Assembly (NCBI GenBank): GCA_019279435.1
Contig: JAAALK010000085.1
Coordinates: 1 to 64,000, forward strand
DNA from: Zizania palustris
Taxonomy: Eukaryota > Streptophyta > Magnoliopsida > Poales > Poaceae
Direction: 5' to 3'
Length of the DNA: 64,000 bases
Below the pieces are notes generated by a model. It saw only the letters and a list, made by a program, of their open reading frames with translations. It searched no databases and was not told where the DNA came from. Each line of letters begins with the position of its first letter. The stretch's first letter is position 1. This document shows, piece after piece, positions 1 to 11,212 of the stretch. The translations under genes and the position numbers were made by a program.

Positions 1-1460
1 GGGGCTCGATCGTAGTGGAAGAAGTGATCAGAGGTCCGCCCTCATCTCATTCGAAGTCTCAGAAGGTGTGGGCTCTGCGGGGGATGCAGAAGGCCACCCT
101 CATCAACAGCTGGAGTATCCTCATCTTCCTCGAAGATGGACTCTCCGAGCTCATCATCACAGAAAGCTCAAAAGAAGGGGTCAAAGAAGGCAAGGACTCA
201 TCAAATGAAACCTCACAAGTCTCGACAAGCAACTGGGATTCAGGTTCCAAACACGAAAACCTCGTGAATGCAAAGCATAACCAAGAAAAACACCATCCCA
301 GCAACGAGACTCAAACTTGTCAAATGCCCTCCCTTCTGAGTACAAAGCACTTGTAGCCAAACGCTCGCAAGTGACTCACCTTGGGCTGTCTGCCAAACCA
401 CAGTTCATATGATGTCTTACCAAGTAAGCTCTAAGAAAGATGCGGTTGACCAGATAGCAAGCGTGTTCATGGCTTCAGCCCAAAAACGCCTAGGAGTCCT
501 GTGCTCATCGAGCATCGTCCTAGCCATCTCGACTAGCGTGCGGTTCTTTCGTTCCACAAACGCCGTTCTGTGGGGAGTGTAGGGAGAGGAAAACTGATGG
601 TCAGACCCTAATCACTACAGAAGCTGACGAACTGAGAATTTTTGAACTCAGAACCATTGTTAGAGCGAATTGCTCGCATCCGACCATTGTTCTCATTTTT
701 CAGCTTCAAAATCAGGTCATGAACAAATTGAAAAGTTTCATCCTTAGACTCCAAAAAGAAAACCCACGAGAAACGAGAAAGTCGTCAACTATGACAAGTG
801 CGTACCACTTCCCACCGACTGAACGTACCGAGCTGGACAACAGTGTCCAGGTGTAAAAGCTCGCCCAGATACGAAGTCATCACCTGAGTCACGGTGAGTG
901 AGAAGCGGCACAACCATTTTCCCATGACGATAGGGATGACAGACTAGATCCTTCTCCAACTTAAGCTTGGGCAACCTCGGATGAGGTCCATATAGCTTGA
1001 CTGACTAGCAGATCAAAACTCAAGTGACCTAACCTCCTAGCCACTTCCAGAGCTCAGAAGAAGATCCAGCAATCAAACAGCGAGAAGGGCCAAAAGAACT
1101 AGAGAAGTCAATTCGAAAAAATTTGCCGAATGGTAAAATCTGGCAAATGAAGACCCTCTATGAATCAACCACAGACGAATTCCCTTCTTAAAACGCACTT
1201 CCAAAACCGTCCTCAAGAAGTTGCGAAACAGAAATCAAGTTGAAGTTCAAATTTTTAACCAAAGCAACATTCTTTAAAGAGAATGATCTGAAATGCGAAT
1301 TGAGCCTATGCCACTACTTTCCTTGACCGCTGTTCCCGAATGTGATGTACTCTTTGGAGCTCGGGGAGTGAGACTGGAGAACCATCTGCGATGTCCCGTC
1401 ATGTGGCGAGAGGCATCCTGAGTCCATTGATCCAAACATCCTCCAATCCCCGGTCCTGCA
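1..1460 (-). pseudogene. Copia protease-integrase remnant, copy 1
   Basis: Reading leftward, this holds the copia aspartic protease region (around the DSG signature), the GAG-pre-integrase zinc region and the integrase core. It corresponds to 4965-6440 in copy 2. Many one-base indels break the frame, so no ORF longer than about 110 codons survives, whereas copy 2 keeps ORFs of 286 and 201 codons over the same sequence. The protein would cut the polyprotein and insert the cDNA, but this copy cannot encode either activity. The window ends inside integrase, so the left limit is unknown. Confidence 0.8.
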
Positions 1461-3565
1461 CAATCAGTGGCTGTAAGTGGGAGCAAATGGTCCGGCACCA
1501 GGTTTAGCAAAAGAGCTAAACAGTGTCGAGCCATCTGCTCACAAGATGGAAAGCGAAAACCATCAAGAAAGTTCGGACCAAAACGCGGCTCAAAGCGCGG
1601 TCCTCGGTTCTGCCTAACCCTGCGGCCACGAGTCCAGGACCGTAGCTAACATGGCCTGGAACTCTGCCGAAACGAACACCACCAACTGGAGCACGGGAAA
1701 GAAAGCCGTCTCCTCTACCACCACCTACACGACGCGGCCTGGCCTCCAGCCTCTCCCCGCGCCGAGGAACACGCAGTATACCACACTGCTGGTAGAACTG
1801 CTCCTGATCACTACGAGCCCTCTTAGCTCTCTCAACCCGCTTCCTCCTGAAGCAGAACTCCGCAAGATGCCCGTCTCTCTGACAGTACTCACAATGATAG
1901 GTGGGCTTCTTGGGATGTGGTTGAGGCTTGGGATGTTTGGGCTTGGTGGTGTTAGGTGTAGTCTTCATGGGTTGAGAAGGTCCAGGAAGAGAGTCTAGAG
2001 AAGAGTGGAGGTGTTTGGGCTTAGGAACCCAGATAGGTTTCTTGGGTGGAGCTTTAGGTGGTTCATGGATCACTCCATCCTTGGGCTGACAAGCCTGGGA
2101 AGACTCAGTGGAGTGAGTCTTGGGATACCTCTGCTCTGGAGTCATTTTACTCCACTCCACTGCCCGGCTAATGGCACTCTCAAAGTCAGCCTTGGTGTAG
2201 GTGTAACCTACCCCAAACCCATCCTGCCTCTTGAACTGCTGGATCATCATGCCAAGCTGTGGCTCTCTGGCACTGATCCAACTCAGGATAGAACGGAGGT
2301 AAAAGTTCTCATTCTAAGAGTCTGCTAGCTCCTCTCTCAAGGAAGCTAGAACCTCCACCTGAGATAACCAGGTCTCACACTCACTCTCTACTTGGATAGA
2401 CTTTTCGGCTTTCAGCTTAATCAACTCCATTCTAAGAGACAGGCAGTTCTCACAGACAGTGGGTGGAACTGACAGTGTCTCAAGCTCTAGCCTAGTCTAG
2501 GCAAGCTCAGCTAAGGCAGCTAGATGAGTTGGGCAATGAACACAGGGTGTGACGACAGTGGCTTGAGCATCTTTCAGCTCCAGCTGAGCGCTTCAAGCTC
2601 AGTGGCCAAAGCGTCCCTCTCATCAACCCTTTCTGTGTACCTGGACTTCAGAGTCGATAGGTCACACAGAAGCACCTCACACTTCGGGCACTCACTGCTA
2701 TCACCCAAGCAAGGGGAAGAAGATAGACTCTCAATTCTGCCGTTGGCCACGGCAAAGCTCACTCTCTAACTCATCTATCCTCTTCTTAGCCCCCCCTAAG
2801 CAGTTTTTCCCGATATTTCAACTCCTGACGATTGCTCTCAAGTAAATCAACGATTTCGCGCTCATAGGATGATACCTTGTTGTCGTCGTCGTCGGAGTCA
2901 TCGGAGGAGCTCTTCTCTTCCCTATCCCCAAGAGCCATTGACAGAAGCTCTTGTGGGATCTTCGGCGCTGGTGAGAGCGGATCTTCGGCTTGTCTCCGAA
3001 GGCCATGAAGCAGAGGCCCGCCGGATCGTCCTTGTCCTTCCCCTTTCTGATGGTGATCTCCTCATCGCTTGAGCTCGATGAAGAGGAAGAAGATGTGGAC
3101 TGCTTGGAGTAGCTCTTCTCCATCTCGGCGAAGAAGGCCTTGTCACGCTTCTTGTTCTCTCGCCAGTAGTCCTTCAGGGCCTTCTTGAAGAATCGGGTCT
3201 TTGGCTTGCCCTTGTTGAAGGATGAGCTCTTGTGCTTGCCGGAGTCATGGAAGCTGCCACCGGTGCCCTTCTTGTATCCATTGCGCTTGGGGCAGTCGGC
3301 GATGAAGTGTCCTGGATCACCACACTCAAAGCATCCGGATTTTGTGCCGTGTCTTTTGAACATTCTCTTATCATAGACACGACGCACCCGGTTTTTAAAA
3401 AGACACAATCATCATCTCCCAATAACTCTAGCTGGTCCTCAGTGATAGACATCAAAGAGAACCCAACACAACTCACAGAAGAGGGATCAACAGAAGGTGT
3501 AGCAAGGGCCAGGGATTTTGATCCAGAACCAGTGAGATTTGATGTCAACTGGATATCTACCTCAG
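1461..3565 (-). pseudogene. Copia gag remnant, copy 1
   Basis: This is the C-terminal two thirds of a long SIRE-type gag on the minus strand. The first zinc knuckle (CFECGDPGHFIADC) lies near 3300 and a Ser/Asp-rich low-complexity stretch near 3080. A predicted coiled-coil region follows, then a second knuckle-like motif (YHCEYCQRDGH) near 1885. The C-terminal part (1516-2250) stays open here because a T run near 1935 has three bases, against two in copy 2, where the frame is lost. The N-terminal capsid part is missing because the sequence begins at the fusion with RNase H near 3565. Confidence 0.8.
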
Positions 3566-6440
3566 CAGCTACGTACTCAGCCTCTGTGGTCGAAAGAGCA
3601 ACTCCAGATTGCTTCGAGAAGACCAAGAGACAAGAGAAGAACCAAGAAACTGGCAAGTACCGGAAGTCGACTTGCGATCCAACTGGCACCCACCAAAGTC
3701 GGCATCCGAAAAGCCAGATAAATCAAGAGATGATGATGCAGAATAGTAAAGACCGAGATCGGGCGCATAAGTGAGATACCTGAAGATGCGCTTGATAGCC
3801 TGCCGATGAGACGCACGTGGTGAAGACTGGAAACGCGCGCAAAGTCCCACGACGAACTGTATGTCCGGTCTTGTTTCCGTCAAGTACAACAGCGAACCGA
3901 TCATCCCTCGAAACTCCCTTTCATTGACCTTGACACCGCTCTCATCCTTGTCCAGACCCCAGAAGTGCCCATCGGGGTCATCTGCGGCTTCAATTCACCA
4001 CCAAAGTCAAATTTATTTAACATATCACGAGTGTACTTACCTTGGTGGATGAAGGTGCCATCCTTGGTCTGCTTGATCTGGAGCCCTAAGAAGTACTTGA
4101 GCTCACCCATGAGGCTCATCTCAAACTCGCTGTGCATCTGCTCAGAAAACTTGGACACGAGAGAATCAGTAGTACCGCCAAAGATAATATCGTCCACATA
4201 AATCTGAGCAACTAAGAAGTCTGAAGCGACTCTGAGCAAAAAGAGAGTTTTGTCCACAGAACCCATCACAAAGCCCTTCCCCAACAAAAATTGCTTTAAC
4301 CGGTCATACCAAGCCCTGGGAGCTTGCTTCAACCCGTATAAAGCTTTGTGCAACTTAAAAACATGTCGAGGAAACTTAGGGTTCTCAAAGCCGGGGGCTG
4401 CCTAACATAAACTTCCTCCTCTATGAACCCGTTCAGAAAAGCACTCTTAAAGTCCATTTGAAAAAGCTTAAAACCCTTCGAAGTGGAAAAAGCTAAAAGA
4501 ATGCGAATGGACTCAAGACGGGCAACAGGAGCGAAGGTTTCTTCAAAGTCAATACCTTCCTTCTGGCAATAACCCTGGGCAACTAGTCGAGCCTTGTTGC
4601 GCACCACAACCCCATCTTCACCTTGTTTGTTCTTGAATACCCACTTGGTGCCTATGGGGTTGCATCCAGGTGGCGGCTCAACTAGTGTCCAAACCTGATT
4701 GCGGACAAAATTCTCAAGCTCTTCTTGCATAGCGTTAATCCAGTTAGAGTCAGAAAGAGCATGAGAAATATCTCTGGGCTCAAAAGATGCAACAAACGCA
4801 GATTCAGCAAACACAACAAGAGAGGCAGAAGAACGCAAAGTTCTCTCAGTCAAATCACCAATGATGAGCTCTGAGGGGTGATCACGCTGAACTGCTCGGG
4901 TTCCCTGGTGATCCGAAGTCACCTCACCGGAGTCCAGCAGCTGGCACCTCTGGACTCGACTGAGGGGGCTCGATCGTAGTGGAAGAAGTGATCAGAGGTC
5001 CGCCCTCATCCTCATTCGAAGTCTCAGAAGGTGTGGGCTCTGCGGGGGATGCAGAAGGCCCACCCTCATCAACAGCTGGAGTATCCTCATCTTCCTCGAA
5101 GATGGACTCTCCGAGCTCATCATCACCAGAAAGCTCAAAAGAAGGGGTCAAAGAAGGCAAGGACTCATCAAATGAAACCTCACAAGTCTCGACAAGCAAC
5201 TGGGATTCAAGGTTCCAAACACGAAAACCTCGTGAATGCAAAGCATAACCAAGAAAAACACCATCCCAGCAACGAGACTCAAACTTGTCCAAATGCCCTC
5301 CCTTCTTGAGTACAAAGCACTTGTAGCCAAACGCTCGCAAGTGACTCACCTTGGGCTGTCTGCCAAACCACAGTTCATATGATGTCTTACCAAGGTAAGC
5401 TCTAAGAAAGATGCGGTTGACCAGATAGCAAGCCGTGTTCATGGCTTCAGCCCAAAAACGCCTAGGAGTCCTGTGCTCATCGAGCATCGTCCTAGCCATC
5501 TCGACTAGCGTGCGGTTCTTTCGTTCCACAACGCCGTTCTGTGGGGAGTGTAGGGAGAGGAAAACTGATGGTCCAGACCCTAATCACTACAGAAGCTGAC
5601 GAACTGAGAATTTTTGAACTCAGAACCATTGTTAGAGCGAATTGCTCGCATCCGACCATTGTTCTCATTTTTCAGCTTCAAAATCAGGTCATGAACAAAT
5701 TGAAAAGTTTCATCCTTAGACTCCAAAAAGAAAACCCACGAGAAACGAGAAAAGTCGTCAACTATGACAAGTGCGTACCACTTCCCACCGACTGAACGTA
5801 CCCGAGCTGGACCAACAGTGTCCAGGTGTAAAAGCTCGCCCAGATACGAAGTCATCACCTGAGTCACAGGTGAGTGAGAAGCGGCAACCATTTTCCCATG
5901 ACGATAGGGATGACAGACTAGATCCTTCTCCAACTTAAGCTTGGGCAATCCTCGGATGAGGTCCATATAGCTTGACCTGACTAGCAGATCAAAACTCAAG
6001 TGACCTAACCTCCTATGCCACTTCCAGAGCTCAGAAGAAGATCCAGCAATCAAACAGCGAGAAGGGCCAAAAGAACTAGAGAAGTCAATTCGAAAAACTT
6101 TGCCGAATGGTAAAATCTGGCAAATGAAAGACCCTCTAGAATCAACCACAGAAGAATTACCCTTCTTAAAACGCACTTCCAAACCGTCCTCAAGAAGTTG
6201 CGAAACAGAAATCAAGTTGAAGTTCAAATTTTTAACCAAAGCAACATTCTTTAAAGAGAAATGATCTGAAATGCGAATTGAGCCTATGCCACTTACTTTC
6301 CCTTGACCGCTGTTCCCGAATGTGATGTACTCTTTGGAGCTCGGGGGAGTGAGACTGGAGAACCATCTGCGATGTCCCGTCATGTGGCGAGAGCATCCTG
6401 AGTCCATGATCCAAACATCCTCCAATCCCCGGTCCTGCAC
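3566..6440 (-). pseudogene. Copia pol remnant of E (protease, integrase, RT, RNase H)
   Basis: Protease carries DSGCSRHMTG near 6390. Integrase shows the zinc-binding WHRRLGH region near 6000, but the second cysteine of the CxxC pair is tyrosine (VCHPYRHG). In the core the second catalytic aspartate is asparagine (RSNNGSEF, near 5630). A TAG near 5580 and a one-base loss just upstream of the integrase glutamate split the frame. RT keeps its YVDD box near 4190, with a frameshift near 4395 from a shortened G run. RNase H (3569-3904) ends at ALSTTEAEYVAA, where it fuses to gag. Known family role: maturation, reverse transcription and integration of the element. Inference: inactive. Confidence 0.85.
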
Positions 6441-9138
6441 AATCAGTGGCTGTAAGTGGGAGCAAATGGTCCGGCACCAGGTTTAGCAAAAGAGCTAAAC
6501 CAGTGTCGAGCCATCTGCTCAAAAGATGGAAAGCGAAAACCATCAAGAAAGTTCGGACCAAAACGCGGCTCAAAGCGCGGTCCTCGGTTCTGCCTAACCC
6601 TGCGGCCACGAGGTCCAGGACCGTAGCTAACATGGCCTGGAACTCTGCCGAAACGAACACCACCAACTGGAGCACGGGAAAGAAAGCCGTCTCCTCTACC
6701 ACCACCTACACGACGCGGCCTGGCCTCCAGCCTCTCCCCGCGCCGAGGAACACGCAGTCTACCACACTGCTGGTAGAACTGCTCCTGATCACTACGAGCC
6801 CTCTTAGCTCTCTCAACCCGCTTCCTCCTGAAGCAGAACTCCGCAAGATGCCCGTCTCTCTGACAGTACTCACAATGATAGGTGGGCTTCTTGGGATGTG
6901 GTTGAGGCTTGGGATGTTGGGCTTGGTGGTGTTAGGTGTAGTCTTCATGGGTTGAGAAGGTCCAGGAAGAGAGTCTAGAGAAGAGTGGAGGTGTTTGGGC
7001 TTAGGAACCCAGATAGGTTTCTTGGGTGGAGCTTTAGGTGGTTCATGGATCACTCCATCCTTGGGCTGACAAGCCTGGGAAGACTCAGTGGAGTGAGTCT
7101 TGGGATACCTCTGCTCTGGAGTCATTTTACTCCACTCCACTGCCCGGCTAATGGCACTCTCAAAGTCAGCCTTGGTGTAGGTGTAACCTACCCCAAACCC
7201 ATCCTGCCTCTTGAACTGCTGGATCATCATGCCAAGCTGTGGCTCTCTGGCACTGATCCAACTCAGGATAGAACGGAGGTAAAAGTTCTCATTCTAAGAG
7301 TCTGCTAGCTCCTCTCTCAAGGAAGCTAGAACCTCCACCTGAGATAACCAGGTCTCACACTCACTCTCTACTTGGATAGACTTTTCGGCTTTCAGCTTAA
7401 TCAACTCCATTCTAAGAGACAGGCAGTTCTCACAGACAGTGGGTGGAACTGACAGTGTCTCAAGCTCTAGCCTAGTCTAGGCAAGCTCAGCTAAGGCAGC
7501 TAGATGAGTTGGGCAATGAACACAGGGTGTGACGACAGTGGCTTGAGCATCTTTCAGCTCCAGCTGAGCGCTTTCAAGCTCAGTGGCCAAAGCGTCCCTC
7601 TCATCAACCCTTTCTGTGTACCTGGACTTCAGAGTCGATAGGTCACACAGAAGCACCTCACACTTCGGGCACTCACTGCTATCACCCAAGCAAGGGGAAG
7701 AAGATAGACTCTCAATTCTGCCGTTGGCCACGGCAAGCTCACTCTCTAACTCATCTATCCTCTTCTTAGCCCCCCTAAGCAGTTTTTCCCGATATTTCAA
7801 CTCCTGACGATTGCTCTCAAGTAAATCAACGATTTCGCGCTCATAGGATGATACCTTGTTGTCGTCGTCGTCGGAGTCATCGGAGGAGCTCTTCTCTTCC
7901 CTATCCCCAAGAGCCATTGAACAGAAGCTCTTGTGGGATCTTCGGCGCTGGTGAGAGCGGATCTTCGGCTTGTCTCCGAAGGCCATGAAGCAGAGGCCCG
8001 CCGGATCGTCCTTGTCCTTCCCCTTTCTGATGGTGATCTCCTCATCGCTTGAGCTCGATGAAGAGGAAGAAGATGTGGACTGCTTGGAGTAGCTCTTCTC
8101 CATCTCGGCGAAGAAGGCCTTGTCACGCTTCTTGTTCTCTCGCCAGTAGTCCTTCAGGGCCTTCTTGAAGAATCGGGTCTTTGGCTTGCCCTTGTTGAAG
8201 GATGAGCTCTTGTGCTTGCCGGAGTCATGGAAGCTGCCACCGGTGCCCTTCTTGTATCCATTGCGCTTGGGGCAGTCGGCGATGAAGTGTCCTGGATCAC
8301 CACACTCAAAGCATCCGGATTTTGTGCCGTGTCTTTTGAACATTCTCTTATCATAGACACGACGCACCCGGTTTTTAAAAAGACACAAATCATCATCTCC
8401 CAATAACTCTAGATGGTCCTCAGTGATAGACATCAAAGAGAACCCAACACAACTCACAGAAGAGGGATCAACAGAAGGTGTAGCAAGGGCCAGGGATTTT
8501 GATCCAGAACCAGTGAGATTTGATGTCAACTGGATATCTACCTCAGTGGCCTTCAGCTTGCTAAATAACTCAGAAATGGTCAAGGTATCGTAAGAAGTGC
8601 TCTCAACGATAGAGGATACCTTGATCTCCCAGATCTTTGGGTCCAAGGTATGGAGAACCTTGAGCGCCTACTCGTGATCTGAGACTAACTTAGCACCCTC
8701 AGCCTTGTTGTCCCGAAGCTTGTTTATGATCGACTGAAAATGACCAAACAAAGACTCAACAGATTCACCCGGCTTCTGTGTGAAATTTTCATATTCACGC
8801 CGATAGGTCTGATAGAGCCGAGCCTTGACCTGTGTTGTTCCCTCATGGTGTGCCTTGAGGGTAGCCCAGATCTCTCTCGTAGTGGAGAGATGACTCACAC
8901 GCTCAAACTCAGTGGGACCTAAACCAGAAAAGAGTATGTTCACAGCCTTACTATTGCTCAGATGCTGAGCAATGATACCAGCAGTACCATGCTCAGCGAC
9001 TGGCAAAATGACAAACGTGGTGTGAACGCAAATGTCCCATATGTCCGAGCCCTGGCTCATGAGATAGGCTCGCATGCGAGTCTTCCAATAATTATAGCCA
9101 TAGGCTTCCAAGGACAGGACCTTGCCAGGAGACGTCAT
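6441..9138 (-). pseudogene. Copia gag remnant of E
   Basis: The start is the ATG at 9138 (MTSPGKV), the position matching the gag ATGs of F and G. The N-terminal capsid part runs to an in-frame TAG at 8668, where relatives have glutamine. The frame then stays open from 8646 to 7477, covering the first zinc knuckle (CFECGDPGHFIADC), a Ser-rich and acidic stretch, and a coiled-coil-like tail. Compared with G, a short segment near 7480 is deleted, producing a stop. Another stop lies near 7295. The last part (7230-6706) loses frame near 6916 before the second zinc knuckle. Gag would form the virus-like particle, but this copy is non-coding. Confidence 0.85.
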
Positions 9139-9189
9139 GGTCACTACTGGGGTTTAGAACCGGTTAAGATATGGAAAAACCCTAACCTC

Positions 9190-9201
9190 GCTCTGATACC
9201 A
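9190..9201 (-). promoter_or_regulatory. Primer binding site of copia element E
   Basis: On the minus strand TGGTATCAGAGC follows the LTR end by two bases. It is complementary to the 3' end of plant initiator tRNA-Met, the usual primer for plant copia elements. Its place immediately left of 9204 fixes the orientation of E and shows that 9204-11212 is a 5' LTR. Confidence 0.9.
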
Positions 9202-9504
9202 CTTGTAGGACCGAAAGCAGCGACCAAAGGGGGGGTGAATGGGCGCCTTAAAAATTCTTTCGAATCTATGGCCTGTTCCCAATACCCAACGCACCTCAAA
9301 AGACCTAACAGCAGAAAATAAACAGATAGCCTAAGTCTAAAAGGTATCTAGCCTAGAAGCAGCTGATGACAAACAGAAGACTATCAAAGCAGTGCTAATA
9401 GATAGATAAACAGTATACACTAGACTAGGCAAGACAAACTTCACATTAAAGTAATATCAGTGCACTATGAGTGAGAGGAGAGGTTACCTTTTCAAATCTG
9501 TCTC

Positions 9505-10215
9505 CTGTTCGAAACTCGGCGAAGCCTGCTTCACAGATCGAAGCCTGCTTCGCAGCCGAAGCCTGCTTCGGAGGTCGAGGCCTACTTCGCAGGTCGAAGA
9601 CTGGTTCGGAGGTGGTAGTCGAAGTCTGTCGAAGGTGTTGTGAAAAAGCCGAAGGTATGTTTTGGTCTAGTCTAGTTCGAAGTGGCAAGAAGCGAAGTAT
9701 GCTTCGAAGCGAAGTATGAAAATGCCGGAGCCTGGTTTGAAGTATGTACTTCGAAGGCAAGGCTTCGGACACAGCTTCGAACCGAGTGCTTCGAAACAAA
9801 ACCTTCGAACAGAGAACTTCGAATGCAACACACAGTCGGACTACCTTCGAACAAAGAAGCGAGGCCAGTCACACGACAGAGGCACCAAATTCGAAGCCCA
9901 CACTCTACCTTCGAAAGGAGCAAGCTTCGAAAAGAGAAGCGAAGACTGACACGCGACACAAAAACCAAACGAAGCCTAGCAGAAAGACAAGCTTCGAAGC
10001 CAACTTCGAAACCTATCGAAGTGTGGACTTCGAACAGCTAGGGACGGAGTACCTTCGCAACGTCGCTCGAAGTATGCGATGCTGTCCGTTCAGAAAATAC
10101 TTCGAAGCTAGCAACACAGGACACAAAACGAGGTTCGAAGTTTGAACGAAGCCTTCGAAGGTGTTAGATCGAAGCCTGCCTCATGTAGCTGAGGGGCTTC
10201 GAACAGAGAGGGGGC
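9505..10215. repeat. TTCGAA-rich tract in the copia LTR
   Basis: The palindromic hexamer TTCGAA occurs about 19 times in roughly 720 bp by hand count, where chance predicts fewer than one. Near variants such as CTTCGAAG and GAAGCCTGCTTC fill the gaps. Spacing is irregular, so this is a motif-dense tract, not a simple tandem repeat. It lies downstream of the TATA box in the transcribed part of the LTR. It recurs at about 41960-42690 and, less densely, at 15380-16070 and 47860-48550. Its function is unknown. Confidence 0.85.
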
Positions 10216-10638
10216 TTCACCAGAAAACAGCCAGAAAAGCTGCTAGAGCCTGTCAACTTCGATCAAAAGGCTACGCAATAGAAGGTAAAAAGCTGGCAGC
10301 GAGTACTGTAGCTAAAGTACAGCAGTACTACTTGCAACAGCAAGAACTAGTACTCTTCCCATGAGGAACAGAAGCAAAACGAAGCCTTCACAACCAGGAA
10401 GAAAATTGTTGTGAGCAAACCGAAGACTTCAAAGCCAATAAATGAAATGCATCACACGAAACAGAAGGAATAGAATCATCTAACTGCAGGGAATAAAAAT
10501 AGATGAACAGCAACTCATTTCCTGGAGGCGCACACAAGAACAGGAAGGGAAAGAGAGAATACAAGAGACAAAAAGTGACCCAAAGAAGTAGTATTGATTT
10601 CAGCCAAAAGGGTAGTCCAAATCCTAGGGATTGGGGTC

Positions 10639-10650
10639 CTATTTATAGGC
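10639..10650 (-). promoter_or_regulatory. TATA box of the E LTR
   Basis: CCTATAAATAGG on the minus strand lies about 560 bp into the LTR. Equivalent boxes occur at the same depth in related LTRs, for example plus-strand 14481-14492 in the F/G LTR. Transcription would run leftward into the E gag. Confidence 0.75.
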
Positions 10651-10901
10651 TCCCAACACTAGGAACATTCCACCTGCCCCTTAGGGTTTTTACAGACGCA
10701 AGAATAAAGGAAAAGACTCTACTGCCCTTAGGTATTTTTACAGACACGACTGACTGACTGTGGGCCTAGAGATACAGATGACTTATCCGGAAGCTAAGTT
10801 TTCGTAGCGACTACGGCTTCTCTTCTGGACAGTCGGATACAAGATCGACGGTTGTCAGTTTTGCGCCGAAACTGACAAAGCCTCCACCGACTTTGCACCA
10901 G

Positions 10902-11141
10902 GTACCCGGATTGGGCCGGCCCGACTCCACAGCTCTCTCAGCCCGGCAATCGCTCACCGCCCGTGTACCTGAGTCAGTCCTGGTCAACAACCCAGTGGGT
11001 CTTCTACTGCTTCTTGTCCATGTACCCAGATTGGGCCAGCCCGACTTCGCAGCCTCCTCTGCCCGACAGTCGCTCGCTGCCCGTGTACCTGAGTCACACG
11101 CGGCCCATGAAACAGCAGATCTCCTCTCTTCTTCTGTCCTC
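10902..11141 (-). repeat. Two 120-bp direct repeats in the U3 of the E LTR
   Basis: Two diverged copies, starting at 10902 and 11022, share GTACCC-GATTGGGCC near one end and GTGTACCTGAGTCA near the other, with a period of exactly 120 bp between the TGAGTCA cores (10970 and 11090). They lie directly upstream of the TATA box in transcription order, where LTR enhancers usually sit. The same pair is seen in all related LTRs here, in both orientations. Confidence 0.8.
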
Positions 11142-11158
11142 TTTGACTATCGTTGACA

Positions 11159-11167
11159 ATGACTCAT
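11159..11167. promoter_or_regulatory. GCN4-type bZIP palindrome near the start of the E LTR
   Basis: ATGACTCAT is a perfect 9-bp palindrome of the GCN4/AP-1 type, about 45 bp inside the LTR start. With the two TGAGTCA cores at 10970 and 11090 it makes three sites in U3. In the plus-strand F/G LTR the same position has one changed base. Binding is inferred from motif only. Confidence 0.5.
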
Positions 11168-11212
11168 CACTTCTAGAGCCATGAGGCCCACACTATTCAG
11201 CATGGCTCCTCA

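Larger units (their letters stand above)
1..3565 (-). mobile_element. Duplicated gag-to-integrase fragment of copia element E (copy 1)
   Basis: On the minus strand this stretch repeats the sequence at about 4965-8545 almost base for base, running from mid-gag through the two zinc knuckles, protease and part of integrase. No LTR separates the copies: at about 3565 the RNase H end of copy 2 runs straight into mid-gag of copy 1. Copy 1 is about 16 bp shorter overall. Its differences are mostly single-base losses in short homopolymers, densest in the first 1.5 kb. Decay marks such as the integrase nonsense codon and the changed catalytic residue are shared, so the copy was made after the element had decayed, or is an assembly product. 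Confidence 0.85.
3566..11212 (-). mobile_element. Copia element E, SIRE/Maximus-like, minus strand, with one 5' LTR
   Basis: In minus-strand order this holds the 5' LTR (11212 to 9204), a tRNA-iMet-type primer binding site, gag, protease, integrase, reverse transcriptase and RNase H. Integrase before RT is the Ty1/copia order. The long gag with two zinc knuckles and a coiled-coil tail fits the SIRE/Maximus lineage. The element does not reach its own 3' end: after RNase H it continues into a second copy of gag (1-3565), and any 3' LTR lies outside the window. The right flank after the LTR is GCCTT, the expected target duplication, but its partner is not visible. Every coding domain carries breaks. 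Confidence 0.85.
9204..11212 (-). repeat. 5' LTR of copia element E (about 2.0 kb)
   Basis: The minus-strand copy begins TGAGGAGCCATGC at 11212 and ends GGTCCTACA at 9204. The limits follow from the adjacent primer site on one side and from the solo LTR at 15048-17166, whose target duplication sets the other end. U3 (about 11212-10650) holds two 120-bp direct repeats, bZIP-type motifs and a TATA box. The rest (about 1.4 kb) is R-U5 and contains the TTCGAA-rich tract. The LTR at 41662-43689 is nearly identical except in its leftmost few hundred bases. No protein-coding content is supported. Confidence 0.9.

Noticed and set aside
9505..10215. TTCGAA array as a set of heat-shock elements
   Set aside because: Heat-shock elements need GAA and TTC units two bases apart in a 5-bp rhythm; here the halves abut and the wider spacing does not fit.
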